Shown one piece after another: positions 43,377 to 51,228 of a stretch of 51,236 bases of DNA. Made by a program: the position numbers and the translations under genes. The number at the start of each line of letters is the position of its first letter. Position 1 is the first letter of the stretch. The notes below the pieces were generated by a model that was given only the letters and a program-made list of their open reading frames with translations, was not told the DNA's origin and made no database searches. This stretch comes from Centipeda noxia ATCC 43541 (lineage in GTDB: Bacteria; Bacillota; Negativicutes; Selenomonadales; Selenomonadaceae): positions 304,433-355,668 of the forward strand of contig NZ_GG749281.1 in assembly GCF_000160555.1 (NCBI RefSeq), read 5' to 3'.

Positions 43377-44084
43377 CTACTTTCGATACAGGAATACGTG
43401 AAAGACGAACGGGGTGTTCCAATAGCCTTCCATCTCGATGGCGGGGAACTCGATGCGAAGATCGTGCGCGCGGGCGAAGTCCTCAAAGAAGCTGCGGCGG
43501 TAGAAGAGCTTGCCGAGGCCCTTGTAGCGTTCGTCGTAGTCCGGGATGGCGGCGCGGCGGTAGGCGAGGAATTCTTCTTCTTTATCTGCGTCGTGGATGT
43601 CGATGAGGCCGATCGCGCCCGCAGTTTTTTTGAGCATGCGCGTGAGAACGCGCGCGGCAAAAGCCTCATCGGGAAAATATGAAAAGACGCTGTTGGAGAG
43701 TGCAGCGTCATATTTTATGGTTGTGTCGAAGGCATCCGCCTCGCCGCAGGTGAGCTCGCGCGCCGCAGGAAGCACGCTGCGTGCGATCTCGACGAGCGGA
43801 CGGGCGTAGTCTGTGCCGCCGACGGCGATGCCGCTGCGCGCGAGGAGATAGAGGTTTGCCCCCGCGCCGCAGCCGACGTCGTAGACGCTCATGCCCTCCG
43901 TCAGATGCAGCAGCTCTCTGATCCGCCGTCCCTGCATCAGGAGCGAGTCCAGCGGGATGCCGCCGTCCACAACGTCAAATCCGTTGAGCCGTTTCAGCTC
44001 GAGAAAGATGTTCTGCCAGCTCCCCGTGAGGGTGTCTGTCTCCGCCTGCCGCCGGTTCCAGACCGCCTTCCATTCATTTGTCAC
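43377..44084 (-). CDS. Class I SAM-dependent methyltransferase, paralogue A
   Basis: A 235-aa methyltransferase with SAM-binding motif VYDVGCGAGANLYLL (about residue 67) and GTDYARPL following. Start MTNEWKAVWNRRQAETD and end EGYWNTPFVFHVFLYRK match paralogue B. The GTG start overlaps the PEP mutase stop by one base (TAGTG), so it is translated with that gene. The duplicated pair suggests either two successive methylations or two substrates, which the sequence cannot distinguish. Confidence 0.75.
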   Translation of the reverse strand: MTNEWKAVWNRRQAETDTLTGSWQNIFLELKRLNGFDVVDGGIPLDSLLMQGRRIRELLHLTEGMSVYDVGCGAGANLYLLARSGIAVGGTDYARPLVEIARSVLPAARELTCGEADAFDTTIKYDAALSNSVFSYFPDEAFAARVLTRMLKKTAGAIGLIDIHDADKEEEFLAYRRAAIPDYDERYKGLGKLFYRRSFFEDFARAHDLRIEFPAIEMEGYWNTPFVFHVFLYRK

Positions 44085-45379
44085 TATACCACCTCGATGA
44101 GCCGGATGATGTCCTTGATCGGCAGGAGCTCGGCGTCGATCTCGTGCGCGCGGTGATGGACGAGGATGGAGCGCGCCGCGTTCTCCATCGCGGGGAAGGC
44201 GCTGCGCGTGAGCTGGTTTGCGTAGATGACGATGCGCACGCCGTGCGCTGCAAGCTCCGCCTCCGTGATGGTGTTGTAGGAGGAGGGGACGGCGACGATG
44301 GGCACGTCGGGGTGGCTCGTGTGGAAGGCGTCGCAGAACGCGATGACCTCATCGGGCGATTTGGCGCGCGAGTGAATCATGATGCCGTCTGCGCCTGCAG
44401 CAACATAGGCCTCTGCACGCGCGAGCGCATCCTCGATGCCCTTTTCCAGAATCAGGCTCTCGATGCGCGCAATGATCATGAACTCCTCGGTGCGCTGCGC
44501 CGCTTTGCCTGCGGCGATCTTCTCGGAGAAGTTTTCGATCGTGTCCTGCGTCTGTGCGACCTCCGTGCCGAAGAGGGAGTTGCGCTTTGCGCCCGTCTTG
44601 TCCTCGACGATGACGGCAGAGACGCCGATGCGCTCGAGGGTGCGGACGTTGTAGGCGAAATGCTCCGCTGTGCCGCCCGTGTCCATGTCGAGGATGATGG
44701 GCTTCGTCGTGACGTCCATGACCTCGTTGATGGTCTGGATGCGGTCAGAGAGGTCGATCAGCTCGATGTCCGGTTTGCCGCGCGAGGTCGAGTCACAGAG
44801 GCTCGAGATCCACATGGCGTCGAACTGGTCGAGCCCGCCGTCGTTCTCAACGACGGTTTTCTCTGCGATCAGTCCTGTGAGGCCGTTGTGGACCTCGATT
44901 GTCTTTACAATGGGGACGATCTCGAGCAGGCGGCGCAGGCGCCCGCGGCGCGCCTCGGGCATCGCGAGCTGCTCGCGCATGCGCCAGTCGATGTTGCGGA
45001 CTTCCTTGCTTTCGGTATACGGCGGCTCGACGAGCTCGCCGCCATAGCGTGCGAGGCAGGCGAGCACGTTTTTGCGGATCGAGGACTCGGGCCCCTGCGC
45101 CCAGTTGCTCCCGTGCACCACGTAGTCGGGGCGCAGCTGATCGAGAATCTCGTCGTACATGATGTGCTCCTGTACGACGACCTCTGCGACCTCGGGCAGC
45201 ACGCGGATCATCTCCATGCGCTCGGCGAGCGCCTTGGTCGGAAAGCGGTTGTAGCGCACCATCTCCGGATCGGAGAGCACGCCGACGGTCACCGCGCCCA
45301 GTTCTGCCGCAGCGCGAAGGAGGTTCCGGTGTCCCTCGTGGATGATGTCGGTGCAGAAGCAGGTGTAAACACGTTTCAT
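44084..45379 (-). CDS. pepM: Phosphoenolpyruvate mutase with N-terminal cytidylyltransferase-like domain
   Basis: A 431-aa two-domain protein. Residues 1-140 form a cytidylyltransferase-like domain with the HxGH motif (HEGH, 14-17) in CFCTDIIHEGHRNLL. Residues 165-431 are the PEP mutase, with DQFDAMWISS, LDMDTGG and the signature EDKTGAKRNS (259-268), which separates true mutases from isocitrate-lyase-like relatives. It makes phosphonopyruvate from PEP by forming the C-P bond, the entry into nearly all phosphonate pathways. I prefer the ATG at 45379 to that at 45388 because GAGGGAGA is too close to the first. The role of the N-terminal domain is not established. Confidence 0.92.
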   Translation of the reverse strand: MKRVYTCFCTDIIHEGHRNLLRAAAELGAVTVGVLSDPEMVRYNRFPTKALAERMEMIRVLPEVAEVVVQEHIMYDEILDQLRPDYVVHGSNWAQGPESSIRKNVLACLARYGGELVEPPYTESKEVRNIDWRMREQLAMPEARRGRLRRLLEIVPIVKTIEVHNGLTGLIAEKTVVENDGGLDQFDAMWISSLCDSTSRGKPDIELIDLSDRIQTINEVMDVTTKPIILDMDTGGTAEHFAYNVRTLERIGVSAVIVEDKTGAKRNSLFGTEVAQTQDTIENFSEKIAAGKAAQRTEEFMIIARIESLILEKGIEDALARAEAYVAAGADGIMIHSRAKSPDEVIAFCDAFHTSHPDVPIVAVPSSYNTITEAELAAHGVRIVIYANQLTRSAFPAMENAARSILVHHRAHEIDAELLPIKDIIRLIEVV

Positions 45380-45395
45380 AACTTTCATTCTCCCT

Positions 45396-46130
45396 CTATC
45401 CCATTGGCTTTTTGCTGCCCTTTACGCGCTCCTCGAGTGCCCTGAGCTCCTCCACGGTGTCGATCTCCCACACATCCTCCCGCGCGCATTCCCTGATATA
45501 TACGTCGCATTCGTGCGGATAGTATTTCAGCATGATCTCATCCCAGTAGAGCTGGCGGTAACGCTCCTCCTTGTAAAGTTCGTTCGCGCACGCTGCGAGC
45601 CGCCGTCCGTCCTCTGGCGTCCAGTACGACAGCCCGAGCATCTGATGGCACGGGTGATCGCTCGCCGTATCGATGTGTGTGATCTTCCCGGCCGAGTCCG
45701 TGTCGAAACACCAGTCGTCTGTCTTTGCAACGGGAAACGCAATGTAGTTTGAGCGCTCCTGCATGGATGTGATGACGGCGGGATGCGCGAGATAGAGATC
45801 GCCCTCGATCACGTAGCTGTCTTCGAGAAGCCCCGCCCGCCCTGCGCGCGCAACGGATGAAATATTGTTTGCCGTCGCCCAGTCGGGATTGTCCATGTAG
45901 GAGAGATGCGGGTACTCTGCGCGGAGCATGTCGAACGCTGCGCCAGCGTAGCCCCGCACAATAGTAATCGACGAAATCCCCGCATCATTAAGCGCATCTA
46001 AAATTGTCGCGATGATCGGACGCCCGTTCACGGGGACGAGAGGCTTCGGCATATGATCCGTCAGCGGTGCGAGGCGTGTCCCGCGTCCTGCCGCGAGGAT
46101 GACGGCGCGCGTCACGCGATGCGCACTCAT
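45396..46130 (-). CDS. LicC/PntC-like nucleotidyltransferase (probable phosphonate-activating)
   Basis: A 244-aa sugar-nucleotidyltransferase-fold protein. The N-terminal signature AVILAAGRGTRLAPLTDHMPKPL binds the NTP, and IEGDLYLA and the C-terminal WDEIMLKYY, then WEIDTVEEL, resemble LicC choline-phosphate cytidylyltransferases. A close relative, PntC, makes CMP-AEP from CTP and AEP. In this cluster the same reaction would activate AEP (or its methylated form) for transfer. The start overlaps the trpS stop by one base (TGATG), tying the cluster's expression to trpS. It could instead activate another small molecule. Confidence 0.8.
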   Translation of the reverse strand: MSAHRVTRAVILAAGRGTRLAPLTDHMPKPLVPVNGRPIIATILDALNDAGISSITIVRGYAGAAFDMLRAEYPHLSYMDNPDWATANNISSVARAGRAGLLEDSYVIEGDLYLAHPAVITSMQERSNYIAFPVAKTDDWCFDTDSAGKITHIDTASDHPCHQMLGLSYWTPEDGRRLAACANELYKEERYRQLYWDEIMLKYYPHECDVYIRECAREDVWEIDTVEELRALEERVKGSKKPMG

Positions 46131-47140
46131 CAGACGAGGCCCATTTTGCGCATCGTTTTGCGGAGCGTCTTCTCTGCGATCTGTGAGGCGCGTTCCGTGC
46201 CGTCCATGATGGCGGCGTCGAGATACGCCGCATCCTTGAGGAGCCGGGCGTAGTTCTCGCGGATCTCGCGCAGCTCCTCGGCGACGACCGTGCCGACCGC
46301 TGTCTTGAAGTCGCCGTAGCCTTTGCCGCTGAATTCGTCCGCGATCGCCTCCATGGATTTCCCCGTCACGGCGGAGTAGATCGTCATCAGATTGTTGATG
46401 CCGTCTTTTCCTTCGCGGAACGCAACCAGGGCCTCGCTGTCCGTGACGGCGGATTTGAATTTCTTCAGGATGGTCTTTTCATCGTCGAGGATGAAGATCG
46501 TCGCCTTGGCGTTCTCGTCCGACTTGCTCATCTTTGCCGTCGGTTCCGCGAGGCTCATGACGCGTGCACCTGTCTTCGGGAAATACCCCTCGGGCAGGCG
46601 GAACGTCTCGCCGTAGATGTGGTTGAACCGCGCGGCGATGTTCCGCGTGAACTCGAGATGCTGCGTCTGATCCGCGCCGACGGGCACGTAGTCCGCCTGA
46701 TAGAGCAGGATGTCGCCTGCCATCAGCGCAGGATATGTGAAGAGCCCCGCATTGATGTCCTCGGGGTGCTTCGCCGACTTGTCCTTGAACTGCGTCATGC
46801 GCGAGAGATCGCCGAACGGACTGAGGCAGGAGAGCATCCACGCCATCTGCGCGTGGGCGGGCACGTGACTCTGGATGAAGACGAGGCTCTTCGTGGGATC
46901 GAGCCCGCACGCAAGCAGCAGAGCGAACGCCTCGCGGCTCGCTTTCCTGCGCGCGGCGGGATCGTGGTAGACCGTGAGCGCGTGGAGGTCGGCGACAAAA
47001 TAATAGCAGTCATACTCCTCCTGCAGCTGCCGCCAATTCTTCACCGCCCCGAGATAATTGCCCAGGGTGAATGTGCCGGTGGGCTGGATGCCGCTCAGGA
47101 TGATCCTGCGGCGGGAGGCGGCTGCATTTGTGTCGTTCAT
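46130..47140 (-). CDS. trpS: Tryptophanyl-tRNA synthetase
   Basis: A 336-aa class I synthetase that charges tRNA-Trp. The HIGH-equivalent is in SGIQPTGTFTLGNYLGA (about 14-30), with KMSKS in TAKMSKSDENAKA (near 205). PVGADQTQHLEFTR is also present. ATG 47140 gives the family N-terminus (MNDTNAAASRRRIILSG) after AAGAGGGGATC; the frame further upstream is leader. It is the first gene of the minus-strand unit that continues into the phosphonate cluster, with its own promoter. Confidence 0.96.
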   Translation of the reverse strand: MNDTNAAASRRRIILSGIQPTGTFTLGNYLGAVKNWRQLQEEYDCYYFVADLHALTVYHDPAARRKASREAFALLLACGLDPTKSLVFIQSHVPAHAQMAWMLSCLSPFGDLSRMTQFKDKSAKHPEDINAGLFTYPALMAGDILLYQADYVPVGADQTQHLEFTRNIAARFNHIYGETFRLPEGYFPKTGARVMSLAEPTAKMSKSDENAKATIFILDDEKTILKKFKSAVTDSEALVAFREGKDGINNLMTIYSAVTGKSMEAIADEFSGKGYGDFKTAVGTVVAEELREIRENYARLLKDAAYLDAAIMDGTERASQIAEKTLRKTMRKMGLV

Positions 47141-47174
47141 AAAGTGATCCCCTCTTAACATGATATAATGTTTC

Positions 47175-47203
47175 ATTATATACCATCGGACGATGATACG
47201 CAA
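47175..47203 (-). promoter_or_regulatory. Promoter for trpS and the phosphonate cluster
   Basis: On the minus strand, TTGCGT (47203-47198), a 17-bp spacer and TATAAT (47180-47175). A near-perfect palindrome AACATGATATAATGTT (47158-47173) lies immediately downstream. Confidence 0.7.
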
Positions 47204-47257
47204 AGAAAGAATGGCAGGGGAGCGTGCACGGGCAGCAGAGAAAAATTGAAAAATATC

Positions 47258-47286
47258 TTGCGTATCATCCGCGGCTCTGTTACAAT
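47258..47286 (+). promoter_or_regulatory. Promoter for nrdD
   Basis: TTGCGT (47258-47263), a 17-bp spacer and TACAAT (47281-47286). The 12 bases TTGCGTATCATC at the -35 also occur inverted at the trpS promoter. Weak NrdR-box-like sequences are centred near 47286 and 47319. Confidence 0.65.
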
Positions 47287-47346
47287 ATGTTCCGTATCAA
47301 GGAACGACAACCACAAGATATAGTATATTTTAAAGGAGTTCTATTC

Positions 47347-49611
47347 ATGACAGTGACGACGGTAACGAAGCGCGCGGGGCACGCGGTGCCCTATGACCGC
47401 GCGAAGATTCTCAACGCGATTGCGGCGGCGAGCAAGGAGTATGTGCACCCGATGACAGCGCTCGAGATCGACGAGGTGACGGCGGCGGTCGAGGCGTCGT
47501 TCGAGAACCGCGCGGAGATCAGCGTCGAGGAGATCCAGGATCTCGTCGAGAAGCAGCTGCTCGCGCACGGCTTCTACGACATCGCGCGCCGCTACATCAC
47601 CTATCGCCAGCGCCACGCGCAGCGCCGTCTTGCGCAAAAGCACCTCATGGCGAGCTATCGCGACATCTTCTTCGCCGATGCCGTTGACTCCGACCTCAAG
47701 CGCGACAATGCGAACATCAACACGGACGCGTCCATGGGCATCATGCTGAAACTCGGCGCGGAGGGGGCGAAGCACTTCGTCGACAACTATGTGCTCGATG
47801 AGCGCTACGCGACGGCGGACCGCGAGAACTTCATCCACATTCACGACAAGGACTTTTCGCTCATCACGTTCAACTGCTGCCAGATCGATCTGCTGAAGCT
47901 CTTCCACGGCGGCTTCTCCACGGGACACGGCTTCCTGCGTGAACCGAACTCCATTCGCGCCTACGCGAGCCTCGCGTGCATCGCGATCCAGTCGAACCAG
48001 AATGACATGTTCGGCGGGCAGAGCATCAACGCATTTGACTACGCGATGGCGGACGGCGTGAAAAAGTCCTTCCGCAAGGCGCTCGTCGAGGAGGCGTGGA
48101 AGGCGCTCCTCTACCGTCTCGGACGCGGGCAGTTCACCCATGAAGCGTTCAAAAAGGCACTGCGCCATGAGCTCGATTTCGCCGTCTGCGTCTACGCGGA
48201 GAACCAGGACGAGGAGCGGGCGGCGCTTGCGCGTGCAGAACTGCAGCGCGCACTGAACGTCGTTTACAGCGCAGCGTTTGAGACGCCGGTCGCACAGGAG
48301 CTCGAGGCGGATGCGGATACGATCTATCAGCTCGCCTGTGAGAGCGTCGAGGAGGAGACGCATCAGGCGATGGAGGCGCTCATCCACAACTTCAACACAC
48401 TCCACTCGCGCGCGGGCGCTCAGGTGCCGTTCAGCTCCATCAACTACGGCATGGACACCTCGCCCGAGGGGCGCCTCGTCACCCGCGAGGTGCTCAGCGC
48501 CATTTGGAACGGCCTCGGCAACGGTGAGACGGCGATCTTCCCGATCTCCGTATTCCAGCTGAAGGCGGGCGTCAACTACAACCCCGAGGATCCGAACTAC
48601 GACCTCTTCATCGAGTCCTGCCGCGTCAGTGCGCGCCGGCTCTTCCCGAACTACGTCAACATCGATGCGCCGTACAACCTCCAGTACTACAAGCCCGGCG
48701 ACTACAACAGCTGCGTTGCGACGATGGGCTGCCGCACGCGCGTCATGAGCAACGTCAACGGCCCCGAGCAGTCGGGCAGCCGCGGCAACTTCTCCTTTAC
48801 GACGATCAACCTGCCCAAGCTCGCGCTCGAGGCAAAGGGCGATCTCGATAAATTCTGGGAGCTCTACGACTACTACATCGAACTCTGCCACGACTATCTC
48901 CTCGACCGTCTGAAGGTCATCGAGGAAAAACATGTCTACAACTATCCGTTCCTCATGGGACAGGGCGTCTGGCTCGACAGCGAGAAAGCGAGCCCCGTCG
49001 ACTCCATCAAGGACCTCTTAAAGCACGCGTCGTTCTCCATCGGTTTCTGCGGCCTTGCCGAGTGCCTCGTCGCGCTCACGGGCAAGCATCACGGCGAGAG
49101 CGAGGAGGCGCAGGAACTCGGCCTTCGGATCATCGGGCATATGCGCGAACGCACGGACGCCTACACGGAGGCGGAGCACCGCAACTGGTCAACGTTCGGC
49201 ACCCCGGCGGAGAGCACGGCGGGACAGTTCCAGCGTGCCAACAAGAAGGCGTACGGCAATATCCCGGGCGTCACCGACCGCTCCTACATGACAAACTCCA
49301 GCCATGTGCCCGTCTACTTCGAAATCAGCGCCTACGACAAAATCCGAATCGAGGCACCGTACCACGCGCTCGAGAACGCGGGACACATCGCCTACATCGA
49401 GATGGACGGCGATCCGTCGAAGAACGTCAAGGCGTTCGAGAAGGTCGTGCGCGCCATGCACGACGCGGATATGGGGTACTTCTCCATCAACCACCCCGTC
49501 GACCGCGATCCCGTCTGCGGCTACACGGGACTCATCGAGAATGAGTGCCCGCACTGCCACCGCAAGGAAAAAGCCTTCGGCACGATGACCCTGCCGCGTA
49601 TGAAGGACTAA
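47347..49611 (+). CDS. nrdD: Anaerobic (class III) ribonucleoside-triphosphate reductase, lacking the C-terminal glycyl-radical motif
   Basis: A 754-aa protein. An ATP-cone is at the N-terminus (KRAGHAVPYDRAKILNAIAAAS, to about 95). The NrdD barrel follows, with FGGQSINAFD, the probable active-site Cys near 462 in ATMGCRTRV, and SYMTNSSHVPVYFE. A zinc-ribbon-like segment CGYTGLIENECPHCHRKE is near the end. The protein then stops at LPRMKD, where other NrdD proteins continue with an RxxGYxG motif bearing the glycyl radical. No other frame encodes that motif before the terminator, and nrdG is not adjacent. ATG 47347 follows AAAGGAG. It normally reduces ribonucleoside triphosphates under anaerobiosis; activity here is uncertain. 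Confidence 0.85.
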   Translation: MTVTTVTKRAGHAVPYDRAKILNAIAAASKEYVHPMTALEIDEVTAAVEASFENRAEISVEEIQDLVEKQLLAHGFYDIARRYITYRQRHAQRRLAQKHLMASYRDIFFADAVDSDLKRDNANINTDASMGIMLKLGAEGAKHFVDNYVLDERYATADRENFIHIHDKDFSLITFNCCQIDLLKLFHGGFSTGHGFLREPNSIRAYASLACIAIQSNQNDMFGGQSINAFDYAMADGVKKSFRKALVEEAWKALLYRLGRGQFTHEAFKKALRHELDFAVCVYAENQDEERAALARAELQRALNVVYSAAFETPVAQELEADADTIYQLACESVEEETHQAMEALIHNFNTLHSRAGAQVPFSSINYGMDTSPEGRLVTREVLSAIWNGLGNGETAIFPISVFQLKAGVNYNPEDPNYDLFIESCRVSARRLFPNYVNIDAPYNLQYYKPGDYNSCVATMGCRTRVMSNVNGPEQSGSRGNFSFTTINLPKLALEAKGDLDKFWELYDYYIELCHDYLLDRLKVIEEKHVYNYPFLMGQGVWLDSEKASPVDSIKDLLKHASFSIGFCGLAECLVALTGKHHGESEEAQELGLRIIGHMRERTDAYTEAEHRNWSTFGTPAESTAGQFQRANKKAYGNIPGVTDRSYMTNSSHVPVYFEISAYDKIRIEAPYHALENAGHIAYIEMDGDPSKNVKAFEKVVRAMHDADMGYFSINHPVDRDPVCGYTGLIENECPHCHRKEKAFGTMTLPRMKD

Positions 49612-49623
49612 ACAAATCAACAG

Positions 49624-49671
49624 AAAGAGCGCATCGCGTGCCATTCTCAACGCACGCGATGCGCTCTTTTT
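49624..49671 (+). terminator. Intrinsic terminator after nrdD
   Basis: Perfect 14-bp stem GAGCGCATCGCGTG/CACGCGATGCGCTC (49627-49640 and 49653-49666), extended by AAA/TTT, with a 12-base loop and a run of five T (49667-49671). Confidence 0.92.
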
Positions 49672-49697
49672 CGTCGACTGTTTTTAGATGAAATTTC

Positions 49698-50990
49698 TCA
49701 TCCCGCCGCTGCGACCTCGACGATCGGGGCCGCGCCCTCCGTGATGCATTCCTTCGTCACGGTGACTCGGCGCGGGGCGGTCTCGCGCGGGATGTCGAAC
49801 ATCACATCGAGCATGACCTCCTCGATGATGCCCTTGAGGCTGCGCGCGCCGGTCTTGCGCTCGATCGCCTTCTTTGCGACGGCGCGCAGTGCGTCCTCGG
49901 TAAAGACGAGTTCCACGCCGTCCATCGCGAGCAGCTTCTCGTACTGACGTACGGGCGCGTTGATGGGCTCGGTGAGAATGCGCAGGAGGGCGTCCTCATC
50001 CAGCGTCTCCAGCGTGCAGATGACGGGCAGACGCCCGATGATCTCGGGGATGATGCCGTACTCCATCAGATCCTCGGGCGTCACCTGATGAATGAGCGTA
50101 TCGAACTCCTTCTCGATGTCCTTGCCGCGCACCTCTGCACCGAAACCGATGGAGACATTGCCCTTTTTGAGGCGCTTGGAGATCACCTTCTCGATGCCGA
50201 CGAACGCGCCGCCGACGATGAATAGGATGTTCTTCGTGTCCACCTTGATGGTCGGCGCCTCCGGATGCTTGCGCTGCCCGCGCGCCGTGAACTCCACGAC
50301 GCTGCCCTCGAGCATCTTCAGCAGTGCCTGCTGTACGCCCTCGTGACCGGGGTCGGCGGTGATGGAGTTGTTCGCGCCGGACTTGCGCGCAATCTTGTCG
50401 AACTCGTCGAGATAGATGATGCCGTGCTCTGCCCGCTCCACGTCCTTGTCCGCCGCGTAGTAGAGATTGCGCACGGCCACCTCGACATCCGCGCCGACAA
50501 AGCCCGCCTCCGTGAGGCTCGAGGCGTCCGTCACCGTGAACGGCACGTCGAGGAGCTTCGAGAGATGGGAGAGCAGTGCCGTTTTGCCGCAGCCCGAGGG
50601 CCCGAGCATAATGACGTTCGACTTCTCGATCTCCGTCTCCTCGCCTTCCTTTTCGTAGCCGTACTTCATGCGCTTATAGTGATTGTAGACCGCGACGGCG
50701 AGGATCTTTTTCGCGCGATCCTGCTTGATGATATAGGAGTCCAGATACTCTTTGATGAGGTGCGGGCGCGTCTTTTCGAGCACGTCGTCGAGCTGCATGC
50801 GGAACGATGTGCGCTCCTCCGAGGAGACGGACGCGTCGTGCTCGTCGAGGAAACGGTTGATCTCACGCACACAGTCCTTGCAGATTGCAAAGCCTGTATT
50901 CGGATCGTAGATCGGCATATCGTATTGATCGCGCACGTCGATGATGCGCTTGCAGAAGCTGCACTGATGCTTTACCGGATTTTTCGGCAT
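49698..50990 (-). CDS. clpX: ClpX-type AAA+ protease ATPase (divergent)
   Basis: A 430-aa unfoldase. An N-terminal zinc-binding domain has two CxxC pairs (CSFC and CKDC). The AAA+ domain has Walker A GPSGCGKTALL, pore loop GFVG, Walker B IIYLDEFDKIA, sensor region FIVGGAF and the pore-proximal RKH in QRKHPEAP. The ClpP-binding IGF loop is present (SIGFGAEV), so it should work with ClpP. Several usually invariant stretches are altered (GPTGSGKT to GPSGCGKT, DEIDK to DEFDK, GYVG to GFVG), and the zinc domain has a longer insert. It may be a second ClpX paralogue rather than the housekeeping copy. A ribosome-binding site AAAGGAA precedes ATG 50990. Confidence 0.85.
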   Translation of the reverse strand: MPKNPVKHQCSFCKRIIDVRDQYDMPIYDPNTGFAICKDCVREINRFLDEHDASVSSEERTSFRMQLDDVLEKTRPHLIKEYLDSYIIKQDRAKKILAVAVYNHYKRMKYGYEKEGEETEIEKSNVIMLGPSGCGKTALLSHLSKLLDVPFTVTDASSLTEAGFVGADVEVAVRNLYYAADKDVERAEHGIIYLDEFDKIARKSGANNSITADPGHEGVQQALLKMLEGSVVEFTARGQRKHPEAPTIKVDTKNILFIVGGAFVGIEKVISKRLKKGNVSIGFGAEVRGKDIEKEFDTLIHQVTPEDLMEYGIIPEIIGRLPVICTLETLDEDALLRILTEPINAPVRQYEKLLAMDGVELVFTEDALRAVAKKAIERKTGARSLKGIIEEVMLDVMFDIPRETAPRRVTVTKECITEGAAPIVEVAAAG

Positions 50991-51026
50991 ATCAATTTCC
51001 TTTCAGGGGACATTTCTCTTGGATAA

Positions 51027-51041
51027 ATTCTATCATAGAAT
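51027..51041. promoter_or_regulatory. Palindrome in the clpX promoter region
   Basis: Perfect odd palindrome ATTCTAT-C-ATAGAAT. On the minus strand a plausible promoter TTGTTT-N17-TATTCT ends in its outer edge, so a bound repressor would block the -10 of clpX. It does not match CIRCE or CtsR boxes. Confidence 0.45.
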
Positions 51042-51149
51042 ACCATAGGCAAATGAAAGAAACAAGGAACAATCAACGCGCAATCGATAAATATTATATG
51101 GAAAGAAAAATATAATATGCAAAAATAATGAAAAACCTTGAAAATATAC

Positions 51150-51178
51150 TTGACGAAAGAATATGAGCGTGTTATATT
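51150..51178 (+). promoter_or_regulatory. Promoter for a gene beyond the window
   Basis: TTGACG (51150-51155), a 17-bp spacer and TATATT (51173-51178), pointing out of the right end. It diverges from clpX. Confidence 0.65.
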
Positions 51179-51202
51179 ATGACAGTCGCGCTGATGCGGG
51201 AA

Positions 51203-51228
51203 AGTGCTCTTGGTGAGCACTGTTTTTG
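51203..51228 (+). terminator. Early terminator or attenuator at the right edge
   Basis: 7-bp stem AGTGCTC/GAGCACT (51203-51209 and 51215-51221) with a 5-base loop and a T-rich tail (GTTTTTG), about 20 bases after the expected transcription start. The downstream part lies outside the window. Confidence 0.5.
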
